From JBQQPY01 sp052258065 (GTDB lineage Bacteria > Pseudomonadota > Gammaproteobacteria > Enterobacterales > Enterobacteriaceae), in assembly GCA_052258065.1 (NCBI GenBank), contig JBQQPY010000002.1, forward strand, positions 744,001 through 808,000: 64,000 bases of DNA, read 5' to 3'. A program made the position numbers and the translations under genes. Shown here one piece after another: positions 47,302 through 57,784 of the stretch. Below the pieces are notes generated by a model. The model was not told the DNA's origin and did not search any database. It saw nothing but the letters and a program-made list of their open reading frames with translations. Numbering within the stretch: position 1 is the stretch's first letter; the number at the start of each line of letters is the position of its first letter.

Positions 47302-48269
47302 GTCAGTTTTCCTATTTTTACCAGCTTATCGCCAAGAGTTCGTTAAATCACTGGCTCAATACCCTACCCACTCAACTCTGCAAATGGGAACACACCTCGT
47401 TGCACGGCAAGTGTACTCAGTGGCTTAATGCGGTAGAAGCACTGCCGACCCTAACCCCTTCGAGGCTGGATCTTCGGTATAGCGTAAGCGCAGAGAGCAA
47501 TCCGCGCTTGCCTGCCAGCCAGCGGGCAAGGATTGAATTCTTGCTACGCCAGCTGATGCCCTGGCGTAAAGGCCCCTTTTCACTTTATAGTGTTACTATC
47601 GATAGCGAATGGCGCTCGGACTGGAAATGGGAACGCGTGGTTCCGCATATCGCGCCGCTAGCAGGCCGGCTTATCTTAGATGTCGGCTGCGGCAGCGGTT
47701 ATCACTTATGGCGGATGGTCGGCGCAGGCGCGCAGCTGGCAATCGGAATTGAGCCAATGAAGCTGTTTTATTGCCAATTTTCCGCGGTGCGCAAGCTGCT
47801 CGGTTTTGATCTTCGGGCACACCTTCTCCCGTTGGGCATCGAGCAATTACCAAAATTGGCTGCCTTTGATACTGTATGTTCCATGGGAGTACTGTGTCAT
47901 CGCCGCTCGCCGCTTGATCATTTACTGCAGTTAAAAAATCAATTGCTCAGCGGTGGTGAACTGGTTTTGGAAACCCTGGTCATTGAAGGCGACCAGAACC
48001 GGATACTTTTTCCCGGAGAGCGTTATGCCCAGATGCGCAATGTTTACTTTATTCCCTCTTCGGCCGCCTTGCTCCTCTGGCTGGAGAAATGCGGGTTTGT
48101 TAACGCACGTCAGGTCGATATGTCAGTGACCAGCACCGATGAACAGCGTCGCACAGCATGGATGACCAGAGCATCTCTGTCGGATTTCCTTCATCCCGAA
48201 GATTCCCGGCTGACCATCGAGGGCCATCCCGCACCGCTACGGGCGATTATTGTGGCAGAGAAGCCCTAA
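47298..48269 (+). CDS. cmoB: tRNA U34 carboxymethyltransferase CmoB
   Basis: Transfers the carboxymethyl group from carboxy-SAM to 5-hydroxyuridine-34 of tRNA. GTG 47298, inside the cmoA stop, gives VSQFSYFYQLIAKSSLNHW and 323 residues, as in E. coli; an open frame extends upstream to 47250 within cmoA. LDVGCGSGYHLWRM, FDTVCSMGVLCHRRSPL and RYAQMRNVYFIPS are family marks. With cmoA it keeps expanded decoding by a small tRNA set, useful in a reduced genome. Confidence 0.95.
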   Translation: MSQFSYFYQLIAKSSLNHWLNTLPTQLCKWEHTSLHGKCTQWLNAVEALPTLTPSRLDLRYSVSAESNPRLPASQRARIEFLLRQLMPWRKGPFSLYSVTIDSEWRSDWKWERVVPHIAPLAGRLILDVGCGSGYHLWRMVGAGAQLAIGIEPMKLFYCQFSAVRKLLGFDLRAHLLPLGIEQLPKLAAFDTVCSMGVLCHRRSPLDHLLQLKNQLLSGGELVLETLVIEGDQNRILFPGERYAQMRNVYFIPSSAALLLWLEKCGFVNARQVDMSVTSTDEQRRTAWMTRASLSDFLHPEDSRLTIEGHPAPLRAIIVAEKP

Positions 48270-48369
48270 TAGGAAAAGACTCAGACCAGACATGTGCGCC
48301 TAATCATCCACAAAGGGAAGCGCACTTAAGCTATCGGGTTACCAACGCGAACTGCAGCCTGCGCAGGAT

Positions 48370-48960
48370 TTTCACACCTTAATACAACACCACCCTCACG
48401 TTAAAAGAAAGAATTTAACCGGAAGGGTTGGGCAGAAAGATAAAGCATACCGCACAGCAAGCGTTATTTTGTCAAAGAAGGGCTTGAGATGGTTCTGAGG
48501 CGTAAAGGGCCCACACGGGCGTATAACTAATTAGTGGATGGCTATGCCGAAGCATATTTAATTAAGCTAATCCACAGCCAACCCCTAAAGGAGCCGAGAC
48601 AGTAGACCCTGCAATCTCTTGCAAGCCATAAAACTGCAATACGTTAAAACAATCTTACGTAAAACAGTCAGGCGTACACTAAAAAACGAAATGCAACCCT
48701 GCAGGAAGATCAATTTAGCTCTACTTCAGAAGCCAATTTCGAATTCACTACTTGAAACATTGCGAAGTGCAGTCATCTCTTAGCACACACAACACGACCA
48801 GATAAGCAGCCAGATCGTTTAACATCTCACTACTGATGAGGATCACATCAAGCCTAAGCGTCTTTATCTACCATTGAATATCTGATATGACATTGAATAT
48901 GTGAGATGACATCAAAGGAAAACCGAATTGCATATTAAAAATATGATGCATATTCTGATT
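48370..48960 (+). mobile_element. IS630-family transposase relic
   Basis: Plus-strand codons read VKEGLEMVLRRKGPTRAYN, LVDGYAEAYLIKLIHSQPLK then EPRQ.TLQSLAS, TLKN and EANFEFTT. This is a relic of the same SEERTQ-type transposase found on the minus strand elsewhere. It is cut before the catalytic glutamate and contains stops. Confidence 0.7.
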
Positions 48961-49234
48961 TTATTTTTATGCTTATTAATAAATCTTAACACAGGCATCC
49001 TTAAAAAGTACTTTTAGCATTCAAACAAGCCTTGTTGCTCTATCGCTTTTTTCACCGCTATATGGCAACGGTTAGACAACTATACATGCCACTGAAAAAA
49101 AATTGCAACGATGTAGTTCATGCATACAAAGTGTGGTCTGAATAAATATTCATATTTTTTACCAGATAAGCTTATTCTTTTCGATGAAAGGCAACAAAAA
49201 TATGAGCAGGTAAAAAGGCGGCAGTTGATAATGC
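48961..49234. other. AT-rich spacer
   Basis: Nothing recognisable on either strand. Confidence 0.4.
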
Positions 49235-49460
49235 ACTAGAAGCTATTAAAGCTAAAACTTTACTTCTTATTTATTTTCTAGCGTATTCAGGGGATTTAAA
49301 TCCTATCAAAATTGAATTTCCTAAGCTGAAATTACTTATTAAAAAATCTGCAGAAAGAACCGTTTATTCGCTATAGAATATGAACACTCAGAGTGCATGT
49401 CCCATAAACATTGCTACCATTTTTGTCACAGCAGCATATAAATCAAAATAGATTAAAAGC
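49235..49460 (+). mobile_element. Second-type IS630 transposase relic, C-terminal end
   Basis: Codons give YSGDLNPIKIEFPKLKLLIK then KSAERTVYSL and an eroded C..YF...Y tail. This is the end of an IS630 transposase of the YSPDLNPIE subgroup, like the scrap at 6985-7145. Confidence 0.55.
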
Positions 49461-50055
49461 ACTCTAGTGGCAAAAATTCTAGATTTATGTCTGTGAATAT
49501 CCTAATTGGACATTTCAAATAATAGGCGTTTATTGCAAAATGATGCCGCAATTTTTGATACTGGAATTAAAAATATCGTCAATGCCATACAGGTTATTAA
49601 GACTGGCTGAAATATACGTAATTGTAAAAATACAATGAAACATATAAGATTTAAGACCTCATCTTCTGAGTTAATAAATATTATAACTATCTAGCTTACT
49701 ACTTTTTTAATAAAATAAAAAATCAGGCTAGGAATGATGGCTGCGTCACAAAATTAGCAAAATTATTCCTGCTGCAGGCAGATTTGATTATTCTAGATAA
49801 AGAGATTCAGTCGCGGTGGACGTTGACCCCAGAAAGTCATTTTTCGTACAGTCTGATGTCTCAAGCGCATAGTAAAATCGGCATCAGCGTTATTTCAGAG
49901 GTGAAGCAATGTTCTATTATCTAATTTGTCAAAGATTCAGCCTGAATCTATTAATGTTGGATGAACAGAGTCCGCAATTAATTACTCGTCCGATGTGAGA
50001 AAATCTTTCCAATTCGTTCAGACAAGTTATAAAGCATCAAACAAGAGAGCTTACT
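49461..50055. other. Spacer upstream of pgk
   Basis: Mostly AT-rich. A plus-strand patch at about 49775-49910 reads ADLIILDKEIQSRWTLTPES then HFSYSL, which looks like former coding sequence, but I cannot name it. epd, the usual upstream neighbour of pgk, is not visible. Confidence 0.3.
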
Positions 50056-51219
50056 ATGGCTGTAATTAAAATGACCGATCTGGATTTGGCTGATAAATGT
50101 GTTTTTATCCGTTCCGATCTAAACGTACCGATTAAAAACGGGAAGGTAACTTCCGATGCCCGAATCCGCGCCTCTCTGCCCACCATCAAAGTCGCACTGA
50201 AACAGGGTGCGCGTGTCATGGTCACCTCCCATCTCGGCCGCCCGATCGAAGGGCAATATAACGCCGAGTTTTCACTGCAGCCTGTAGTAGAATATTTAAA
50301 AGACAAATTATCTTCGCCGGTTCGCTTAGTCAAAGATTACCTCGATGGCGTAGATATAACCAAAGGTGAACTCCTGGTGCTGGAAAACGTGCGTTTTAAC
50401 AAAGGCGAAAAGAAAGATGACGAAACGCTGGCGAAAAAATACGCAGCGCTATGCGACGTGTTCGTCATGGATGCTTTCGGTACCGCACATCGTGCCCATG
50501 CTTCCACTCACGGCGTAGGAAAATTAGCTCCCATCGCCTGTGCCGGTCCGCTGCTCTTTAATGAACTGCAGGCGCTAAGAAAAGCGCTAGAAAACCCAGC
50601 TCGACCGATGGTGGCTATCGTTGGCGGCTCAAAAGTCTCTAGCAAGCTGACCGTGCTAGATTCACTGTCGAAAATCACCGATCAGCTGATCGTCGGCGGC
50701 GGCATTGCTAATACCTTCGTGGCAGCCCAGGGACACAATATCGGCAAATCACTCTACGAATCGGATCTGATTCCGGAAGCTAAACGACTACTAGAAAACA
50801 GCAGCATTCTCGTGCCGACCGATGTTCGCGTTGCCACCCAGTTTTCCGACACTGCAACCGCGACACTGAAATCCACCAGCGATATTCAAGATAATGAACA
50901 GATCCTCGATCTAGGTGACGTTTCTATGGCCCGTTTGTCGGAAATCCTAGAAAAATCGAAAACTATTCTCTGGAATGGCCCGCTTGGAGTGTTTGAGCTT
51001 GCTAATTTCCGTAAAGGCACCAAAGTAGTAGCGCTCGCTATTGCCGACAGCAAGGCGTTCTCTATCGCCGGCGGCGGTGATACGCTTACGGCCATAGATC
51101 TGTTTGGCATTGCCGATCAAATCTCCTATATTTCCACTGGTGGCGGCGCTTTCCTTGAATTTGTCGAAGGCAAAAAACTTCCTGCGGTCGTCATGCTAGA
51201 AGAACGCGCAAAACAATAA
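50056..51219 (+). CDS. pgk: Phosphoglycerate kinase
   Basis: Makes ATP from 1,3-bisphosphoglycerate in glycolysis. The 387 residues equal E. coli Pgk. RSDLNVP and TSHLGRP form the substrate basic patch, GGSKVSSKL and WNGPLGVFE are in the nucleotide domain, and GGGDTLTAI and STGGGAFLEF close the C-terminal part. It lies 98 bp upstream of fbaA, the standard enterobacterial pair. Intact. Confidence 0.98.
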   Translation: MAVIKMTDLDLADKCVFIRSDLNVPIKNGKVTSDARIRASLPTIKVALKQGARVMVTSHLGRPIEGQYNAEFSLQPVVEYLKDKLSSPVRLVKDYLDGVDITKGELLVLENVRFNKGEKKDDETLAKKYAALCDVFVMDAFGTAHRAHASTHGVGKLAPIACAGPLLFNELQALRKALENPARPMVAIVGGSKVSSKLTVLDSLSKITDQLIVGGGIANTFVAAQGHNIGKSLYESDLIPEAKRLLENSSILVPTDVRVATQFSDTATATLKSTSDIQDNEQILDLGDVSMARLSEILEKSKTILWNGPLGVFELANFRKGTKVVALAIADSKAFSIAGGGDTLTAIDLFGIADQISYISTGGGAFLEFVEGKKLPAVVMLEERAKQ

Positions 51220-51317
51220 ATCCTAAGCAGGCTAGCGCCTTCCGCTCTCGTCGGCACGGCAGCTGGTAAACAAGCTCGGGTCGCAGCGATAAACTTGGCT
51301 CGTAATCAGGGGGAAAT

Positions 51318-52394
51318 ATGTCTAAAATTTTCGATTTTGTGAAACCAGATATCATCACCGGTAATGACGTTCAAAAAGTATTCTCTGTCGCGAAAGAACA
51401 TAACTTTGCTCTGCCCGCCGTTAACTGTGTAGGCACAGACTCAATTAACGCCTCGCTAGAAGCGGCCGCTAAAGTACGAGCGCCAATTATCGTGCAATTC
51501 TCTCATGGCGGCGCTGTCTTTATAGCCGGCAAAGGTTTGAAGGTCAAAGGCCATACTGCTGCAGTTTTGGGCGCCGTGTCCGGCGCGCTGCATGTGCACC
51601 ATATGGCTAAGCATTACGGCATCCCCGTTATTCTGCATACCGATCATTGCGCTAAAAAGTTGCTGCCCTGGCTTGATGGATTGCTGGACGCGGGTGAGAA
51701 GTATTATAACGCCACCGGCAAGACGCTCTTCTCCTCCCACATGATTGACCTTTCTAAAGAGTCGCTAGAAGAAAATATTGAAATCAGCGCGAAATATCTA
51801 GCGCGTATGGCGAAGCTTAACATGACGCTTGAAATCGAGCTGGGCTGTACCGGCGGCGAAGAAGACGGTGTAGACAATAGCTATCTGGCTAACTCGGCCC
51901 TATACACCCAGCCTGAAGATGTCGCTTATGCTTATGAAAAACTCTATGCGATCAGCCCGCGCTTCACGATTGCGGCCGCTTTCGGGAATGTTCACGGTGT
52001 ATACAAGCCAGGAAACGTGCAGCTTACGCCGAAAATCCTTGATAACTCGCAGAAATACGTTTCAAAAAGATTTGGTTTACCGGCTAAATCTTTAAACCTA
52101 GTATTCCACGGTGGCTCGGGCTCTACGCCGGAAGAAATCAAGGAAGCCATTAGCTACGGCGTAGTAAAAATGAACATTGATACTGATACTCAGTGGGCAA
52201 CGTGGGAAGGTGTTCTGAAATATTATCAGAAAAACGAAGGTTGCCTTCAGGCCCAATTGGGCAATCCCGAGAGCGTCGATCAACCCAATAAGAAATTCTA
52301 CGACCCGCGCGTATGGATCCGCGCGGGTCAAGAATCTATGGCAACGCGCTTGGAGCTAGCTTTTAAAGAACTAAACGCTATTGACGTACTGTAA
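51318..52394 (+). CDS. fbaA: Fructose-bisphosphate aldolase, class II
   Basis: Zinc aldolase splitting fructose-1,6-bisphosphate. The product has 358 residues (E. coli 359). Zinc and catalytic residues are seen in HTDHCAKKLLPW (His and Asp near 108-111), ELGCTGGEEDGVD (Glu near 181), FGNVHGVYKPGNV (His near 227) and VFHGGSGST (His near 265). The start follows GGGGGA. It forms an operon with pgk, so lower glycolysis is kept here. Confidence 0.98.
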   Translation: MSKIFDFVKPDIITGNDVQKVFSVAKEHNFALPAVNCVGTDSINASLEAAAKVRAPIIVQFSHGGAVFIAGKGLKVKGHTAAVLGAVSGALHVHHMAKHYGIPVILHTDHCAKKLLPWLDGLLDAGEKYYNATGKTLFSSHMIDLSKESLEENIEISAKYLARMAKLNMTLEIELGCTGGEEDGVDNSYLANSALYTQPEDVAYAYEKLYAISPRFTIAAAFGNVHGVYKPGNVQLTPKILDNSQKYVSKRFGLPAKSLNLVFHGGSGSTPEEIKEAISYGVVKMNIDTDTQWATWEGVLKYYQKNEGCLQAQLGNPESVDQPNKKFYDPRVWIRAGQESMATRLELAFKELNAIDVL

Positions 52395-52619
52395 TGGTCT
52401 GGCGAAATGCACCCGCATAGAGCGACCCGATTCTGCCTGTTTTTTGCCTGCTATTATTGTGCAGGCGAGATGGAGATATAGGCTGCGCAAGCCACCGCAA
52501 AGACCTCTAGCCTCTAAATAAGCACGGGTCTTGTACCCACACAAAGGCTTGTCCCCTTATCGGAGGCCAGGAAACACCAGATTAAGCTATCTACGACAGC
52601 GAGACAGTGGCACTTAAGA
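52395..52619. other. Spacer downstream of fbaA
   Basis: A small hairpin (GCCTGC / GCAGGC, about 52448-52469) has no T run behind it on the plus strand, so it is not a convincing terminator. No gene seen. Confidence 0.3.
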
Positions 52620-53090
52620 CAGTCTACCCCCAGATTACACCAATAACCGATGATGACCGATAAAGACGCTTTATCTTGTCGTTTATCTAGTCACCTGTAT
52701 CCGACAATCTGTAACTTTATATTAAAAAGACTTCCATAAAATTCTTGACATGCGTCAGCAAGAAGACAAAGTACAACGAACCTGGGCTATAGATTTTGAG
52801 ATTAACCATAATCAGCGTAATTTGCTATACATGAGGATATTAAAATGTTTTTAAGAAGAGGATATTGAGATGTTTTTAAGAAAGTGAACACAATTAATAT
52901 TGTTTCTATGCTCGTTTTATGTTCGTTCTATGCTCAATCACTTTATTTGCCCGGTGATCTTCCGACGACTCACGGGCCATGAAGATATTCTACACCGCCG
53001 GTTATCTGCATTCATAGTCCTCCCGAGCAGATTTTTCGGGTCTCAACGGCAGCGCTACACGCGTCTAATCAATTGATGAGAGCTCTTATT
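52620..53090 (-). mobile_element. IS630-family transposase relic, C-terminal side
   Basis: The flank and C-terminal region are closely alike to 57215-57500 and 62600-63010 (shared TTCATAGTCCT.CCGAGCAG-type segment). The rest of the transposase is missing. No open frame remains. Confidence 0.55.
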
Positions 53091-54290
53091 TATCCGCTAC
53101 TTAACACCTGCTTTTATTTTGTAATCTTACCGAAAAGCAGGAAAGAATAAATAAATCATTTATTTTTCAAGTATATATAAACCGTGAACTCAGAACATGA
53201 TCTCTTAAATCTCATATTAATCTAACAGTGCGATAAATTATCAATTACTTTTTTCTATCAGTGAAACAAGAATTACACTGTTATTTTTTGATCAGAGCTA
53301 CTTTGAATTGTTGAGGCGTTTCACTTAACTGGAAAATTCACGAATTCTATCGACAGCTCTTCGTCAGCAGATCATTTTTTCTTTCATGTGATGAGTACGT
53401 TGGCGAAATTGAAGCGGGAGCTGATTGTTAAACACACTCAGGCGGGTTTAGCGACAACGAGAATCAGCGGCTGTATTAAAAGTAGACACTATCTTCTACA
53501 CAGAAAATGCATTCCAAGAATTACTTAAGTCTAACCATGGCGGAAAACAGCTACCATTATTGTATGTATTTTATTGACTAGCATCTACAAATATTGTCCA
53601 GCTAATCGCGTAGCTTTCAAACGGAATAAAGTGTCTCAGATGAAAAACGACAGTGTAATTTAGTTGCGCTGATGGAATAAAAGTTAGTCTGTAATTTATA
53701 AAACATTTTGGATTCAAATATCGCGCGCCGCATCTCCATTATCTGCTGCCTGACCTGCGTCATTGTAACAAGTCGACATTTAGCCGACGAATAGCCTACA
53801 ATTTATTAATAATTCCTCGCTGCATCTTGGGGTTCTTTCTTAGATCGGGCGCTGGTTAACGTAATCCTGTAAGGATAGGGATAAATCACCTGCGGCCGCA
53901 TGATTATAGGCCTAAAAATGCAGAGTCACAAACAAGCAGCTGCGCACTGAAAACTATCAGTTTGCCTTTATCCTCAGGTGTATTGGCTAAAATCCTTTGT
54001 AGATGAGCGCTGTGGAAATTATGACGCAGTGTGTCACTATAGTATATAAAATATGTCAGTAGCCATTACTCGCGGTTCTATAATCTTATAGATGAGCGTA
54101 TCACGAAATAGCGCGCAACGCCGTTACGCCAGGCGGCAAATAAGATTTGGTGGTTTTCTTTTATGAAAAATTGCAGACAAAGCGCTCCACTTTTTGGCGG
54201 ATCACTTTGTCTGCAGCGTGGCAAGCGACACATTTCCCTCACCTGTGATATTATTCTGACCCTTGAATAGGATCTCTTTGGAGCAAGTGA
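53091..54290. other. Gene-free region upstream of hldE
   Basis: About 1.2 kb without a recognisable gene. glnE, directly upstream of hldE in E. coli, cannot be traced. Some patches (53400-53650, 53730-53780) look like former coding DNA with higher GC, but no family fits. GGAG at 54281-54284 is the hldE ribosome site. Confidence 0.35.
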
Positions 54291-55723
54291 ATGAAAGTGA
54301 CATTGCCTGATTTCAGCCGGTCGGGCGTGCTGGTCGTAGGCGATGTGATGTTAGACCGATACTGGTACGGTCCAACTAGCCGGATTTCACCGGAAGCGCC
54401 CGTGCCTATCGTAAAAGTAGACTCTATTAAAGAGCACCCCGGGGGGGCTGCCAACGTCGCTATGAATATCGCAGCGCTGGGCTGTCATTCGTATCTGGTC
54501 GGCCTGACTGGCATTGATGATGCTGCTCGCGCTCTGAGCGCGCGGCTTAGCGAAGTGAATGTAACCTGCGATTTTGTCGCTGTCGCAAGCCATCCCACAA
54601 TAATCAAGCTACGTGTGTTATCTCGTAATCAGCAGCTTATCCGCCTTGATTTTGAGCAGGGCTTCGACGATGTCGACTCGGCTCCCATGCTGGAGCGTAT
54701 TCAATTAGCACTGCCGAAAACCGGCGCGCTAGTGCTGTCTGATTATGCGAAAGGCGCACTTTCGCGCGTGCGCGAGATGATTACGCTCGCGCGAGCAGCC
54801 GGCATGCCAGTACTTGTCGACCCGAAAGGCACCGACTTCAGCCGCTATCAGGGTGCGACGCTGCTGACGCCAAACCTTGCCGAGTTTGAGGCGGTAGCAA
54901 GGGCATGCAGAAATGAAAAAACGCTAGTGGACCGCGGCATGAAAATTATCTCGGATTATCAGCTTTCGGCGCTATTGATTACCCGTTCGGAGCAAGGGAT
55001 GACCCTACTGCAGGCGGGTAAAGAACCATTGAATTTACCGACGCAGGCGCAGGAGGTCTACGACGTGACTGGCGCAGGGGATACGGTCATTGGCGTGTTG
55101 GCGGCCGCGCTGGCGGCCGGCAACAGTCTGGAACAGTCCTGCTTTCTGGCTAATGCCGCCGCGGGTGTAGCGATCGGGAAATTGGGTACGTCGACTGTCA
55201 GTCCTATCGAGCTGGGGAAAGCCATCTGTGGACGCTCCGAAACGGGCTTTGGCATAATGACCGAAAGCGAACTAAGGAGGGCAGTGGCATTGGCGCGGCG
55301 GCGCGGCGAGAAAGTGGTTGCGACCAATGGTATATTTGATATCTTGCATGCGGGTCACGTCAGCTATCTAGCCAATGCCCGCAGTCTAGGCAACCGGCTT
55401 ATCGTGGCTGTGAACAGCGATGATTCCACCAAGCGTCTTAAAGGAGAAGGGCGTCCGGTCAATTCTCTCGCGCAGCGCATGAGCGTCTAGCGGCGCTTAA
55501 GGCGGTAGATTGGGTAGTGCCTTTCAGCGAGGATACGCCGCAGCGGCTGATTGCCAACGTGCTGCCGGATGTTCTGGTCAAGGGCGGTGACTATCAGCTT
55601 CATCAGATCGCCGGCAGCAAGGAGGTATGGAACAATGGGGGTGACGTGTTGGTGTTGAATTTTGAAGATAGCTGCTCTACCACTAATATCATCAACACTA
55701 TTAAGCGTGGTGAGCGGGGTTAA
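54291..55723 (+). CDS. hldE: Bifunctional heptose-7-phosphate kinase / heptose-1-phosphate adenylyltransferase, broken by one 1-nt deletion
   Basis: Makes ADP-heptose for the LPS inner core. The N-terminal ribokinase-like domain (1 to about 315) is complete, with PGGAANVAMN and the anion hole DVTGAGDT. The C-terminal cytidylyltransferase-like domain starts GIFDILHAGHVSYLANAR. At about 55485-55490 the reading ends RMSV then TAG; one more base (GTC CTA GCG) would continue LAALKAVDWVVPFSEDTPQR to the normal end SCSTTNIINTIKRG. The whole is 1433 bp, one short of the 478 codons of E. coli hldE. As written, only the kinase half would be made complete. Confidence 0.9.
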
Positions 55724-55855
55724 GGTACATGCTATAGATTCAGCCGTCCGTCTAAGACGCTCGTGATTGAGCCAAGACGCACGTCAGCGGGCCATACCTG
55801 CCGATGATATTGGAATAATCTACGGCCGTTTTCCTTCAGCTAAACACTGGTAACC

Positions 55856-56161
55856 TCATTCTATGTCCTCGGGTTTCCGTTCCGCTACTGGCGCTGACGG
55901 GCTAACCGGCGGATCACTTTTCGGCATAGTTTCCAGCGAGTTAAGACGCACTTCTAATTGACCCAGTTTCTCACGCATGCGCAACAGCACCTGGGCCTGC
56001 ACGTCAAATTCCTCACGGCTTACCAAATCCATTCGACTCAACTGGTTTTGCAACCCCTGACGGATCTTTTTTTCCATGTTGTGTCCTAAATCGCGGATAC
56101 CTTTCGGCAGCGATTCCTCTACCTGACGGGCAAGCTGTTTAAGTTTCTTTGGTTCAAGCAT
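55856..56161 (-). CDS. ubiK: Ubiquinone biosynthesis accessory factor UbiK (YqiC)
   Basis: Small coiled-coil protein that assists aerobic ubiquinone synthesis with UbiJ. The 101 residues show QLARQVEESLPKGIRDLG, MDLVSREEFDVQAQVLLRMR and a heptad-rich EKLGQLEVRLNSLE tail, like E. coli YqiC. AGGGA lies before the ATG. Divergent from ribB as in E. coli. Confidence 0.93.
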   Translation of the reverse strand: MLEPKKLKQLARQVEESLPKGIRDLGHNMEKKIRQGLQNQLSRMDLVSREEFDVQAQVLLRMREKLGQLEVRLNSLETMPKSDPPVSPSAPVAERKPEDIE

Positions 56162-56271
56162 CGTCGATTCCCTAAGTGGTCAAAATGAATTAAGTGTCAT
56201 ACCTGTTTCCACTGAATGGAAACAAAAGCATTTATTGAAATTATGCGTTTGCTAATTGCCTAGACAGCAGG

Positions 56272-56440
56272 TTGGCGCTATAGTAAATTGGTGTGCAATT
56301 TACTATCGGCGATAAACCTAGATAAAGTATTGCACAGAAAAACCGTGAGCGCTCAGATTATGTGCGATCTGAGGCAGCAAATCCGGTATAATTTCGGGGC
56401 AGACAGTAGACGGCAAAGTCTAGGAAGAAAAGAGTAACGA
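56272..56440 (+). promoter_or_regulatory. Decayed FMN riboswitch upstream of ribB
   Basis: In E. coli an FMN riboswitch lies between yqiC and ribB. Here the order of its conserved blocks is still readable: ATCGGCGATAAA for ACCGGCGGTAAA, AACCGTGAGCGC for GCCCGCGAGCGC, GGCAGCAAATCCGGT for GACAGCAGATCCGGT, TTTCGGGGCAGACAGT for TTCCGGGGCCGACGGT, then AGTCTAGGAAG for AGTCCGGATGG and GAGTAACG. Several invariant core positions are changed, so FMN binding is probably lost while ribB stays intact. Confidence 0.75.
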
Positions 56441-56551
56441 CGCCTAAAACGGGCCTACCGCTCGCTATTGTTATTCCGTAGCTCATCTACAGCCTCTCCT
56501 GAATCTGCCCTGATTCTGGTAATACATATTAATTATGAGGTTTTATTTACC

Positions 56552-57208
56552 ATGAATCAGACGCTTCTTTCCGAATTCGGTTCTCCGCTCCAACGCGTTG
56601 AAAACGCGCTAGAGGCGCTACGCAATGCCCGCGGGGTACTGGTACTCGACCATGAAGATCGTGAAAATGAAGGCGATATGATATTCGCCGCGGAAAACAT
56701 GACCGTGGAGCAAATGGCGTTAACCATTCGCCACGGCAGCGGTATCGTATGCCTCTGCCTAACTGAAAAACGCCGCCAGCAATTAGCGCTACCGATGATG
56801 GTTAAACATAACAATAGTCATTATCAGACTGCGTTTACCGTAACTGTCGAAGCCGCCGAAGGTGTTAGCACCGGGGTATCTGCCGCTGATCGCCTGACGA
56901 CAATTCGGGCCGCTATCAAAGATAGCGCCAAACCCAGCGATCTTAACCGCCCCGGGCATATATTCCCGCTACTGGCGCAGACTGGCGGCGTACTCGTACG
57001 TGGAGGACACACCGAAGCGGCGGTGGATTTAACCACCCTTGCCGGCCTAAAATCGGCTGGCGTGCTGTGCGAAGTAACAAATGACGATGGTACTATGGCA
57101 CGTGCGCCCGAAATTGTGGTCTTCGCCCGGCATTATAGCATGCCAGTACTCACCATTGAAGATCTAGTAAGCTATCGTTGCAGCCTAGCTGCGCACCATA
57201 TATTATGA
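56552..57208 (+). CDS. ribB: 3,4-dihydroxy-2-butanone-4-phosphate synthase
   Basis: Makes the four-carbon unit of riboflavin from ribulose-5-phosphate. With ATG 56552 (MNQTLLSEFGSPLQRVENAL) it has 218 residues (E. coli 217); the open frame reaches 56468, inside the leader. The metal and active-site stretch DHEDRENEGDMIF, the HGSGIVCLC segment and RPGHIFPL, RGGHTEAAVDL are kept. GAGG stands 13 bp upstream. It follows the decayed FMN riboswitch, so expression may no longer respond to FMN. Confidence 0.96.
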   Translation: MNQTLLSEFGSPLQRVENALEALRNARGVLVLDHEDRENEGDMIFAAENMTVEQMALTIRHGSGIVCLCLTEKRRQQLALPMMVKHNNSHYQTAFTVTVEAAEGVSTGVSAADRLTTIRAAIKDSAKPSDLNRPGHIFPLLAQTGGVLVRGGHTEAAVDLTTLAGLKSAGVLCEVTNDDGTMARAPEIVVFARHYSMPVLTIEDLVSYRCSLAAHHIL

Positions 57209-57214
57209 ACGAAT

Positions 57215-57745
57215 TCAAAACAATTCCATAAAGCCTTGACCTGATTCTGCGGGAAGAAGGCTGAGCATAAAACACATGAGTCATGAATCTTAACATAGCC
57301 AGCATAATTTAGTTTCCGTAAAGACATAGTGTTAATATATCCTTAATAAAGCAAGCCCGATCGATCTTAGTGCTATGCTTAGTTGCTTTGTTTATCGGAC
57401 GAATCGTCAACGGCTCACCGGTCATGAAGAGACTGTATACCCCCAGCCGTTTATATTTATAGTCCTTCCGAGCAGGTTGTCCAGGCCTGAACGTTAACGC
57501 CACGCCTCTGTATTTAATCCATTGACGAGGGGTATCGTCCATGCAAACTACCAGACATGTCAAATCATAGAGGCGACAATACAGATCTAGCATACTTTCC
57601 ATAGCCAGAACCAATTCGGCACCGACTTCTAACGGCATAACCCAGCTGATTTTCCTCTCAGTGTGCGCCTCGCTTTTTCACGCGAGATCGTTTTGACCCA
57701 TTGAAGTTCGACTGCTTTATCGGTAAGTAATTGAAAGCACCTGTA
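57215..57745 (-). mobile_element. IS630-family transposase relic with part of the catalytic domain
   Basis: The open frame 57309-57638 on the minus strand reads MESMLDLYCRLYDLTCLVVC then MDDTPRQW and RPGQPARKDYKYKRLGVYSL. This is the second catalytic Asp region of IS630 transposases (VVCMDETPRQLI, RPGQPARYDYEYKR). It lacks both termini and is followed by stops, so it is not a gene. Confidence 0.75.
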
Positions 57746-57784
57746 GTGCCATAAAGCCTATTGAAGATAACCGAGCAATATGAA

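Noticed and set aside
52448..52469. Hairpin after fbaA as a terminator
   Set aside because: The stem is only six base pairs and no T run follows on the coding strand.
57309..57638. 109-codon open frame as a functional transposase gene
   Set aside because: It covers only part of the IS630 catalytic domain, without N-terminal DNA-binding region or C-terminal glutamate.
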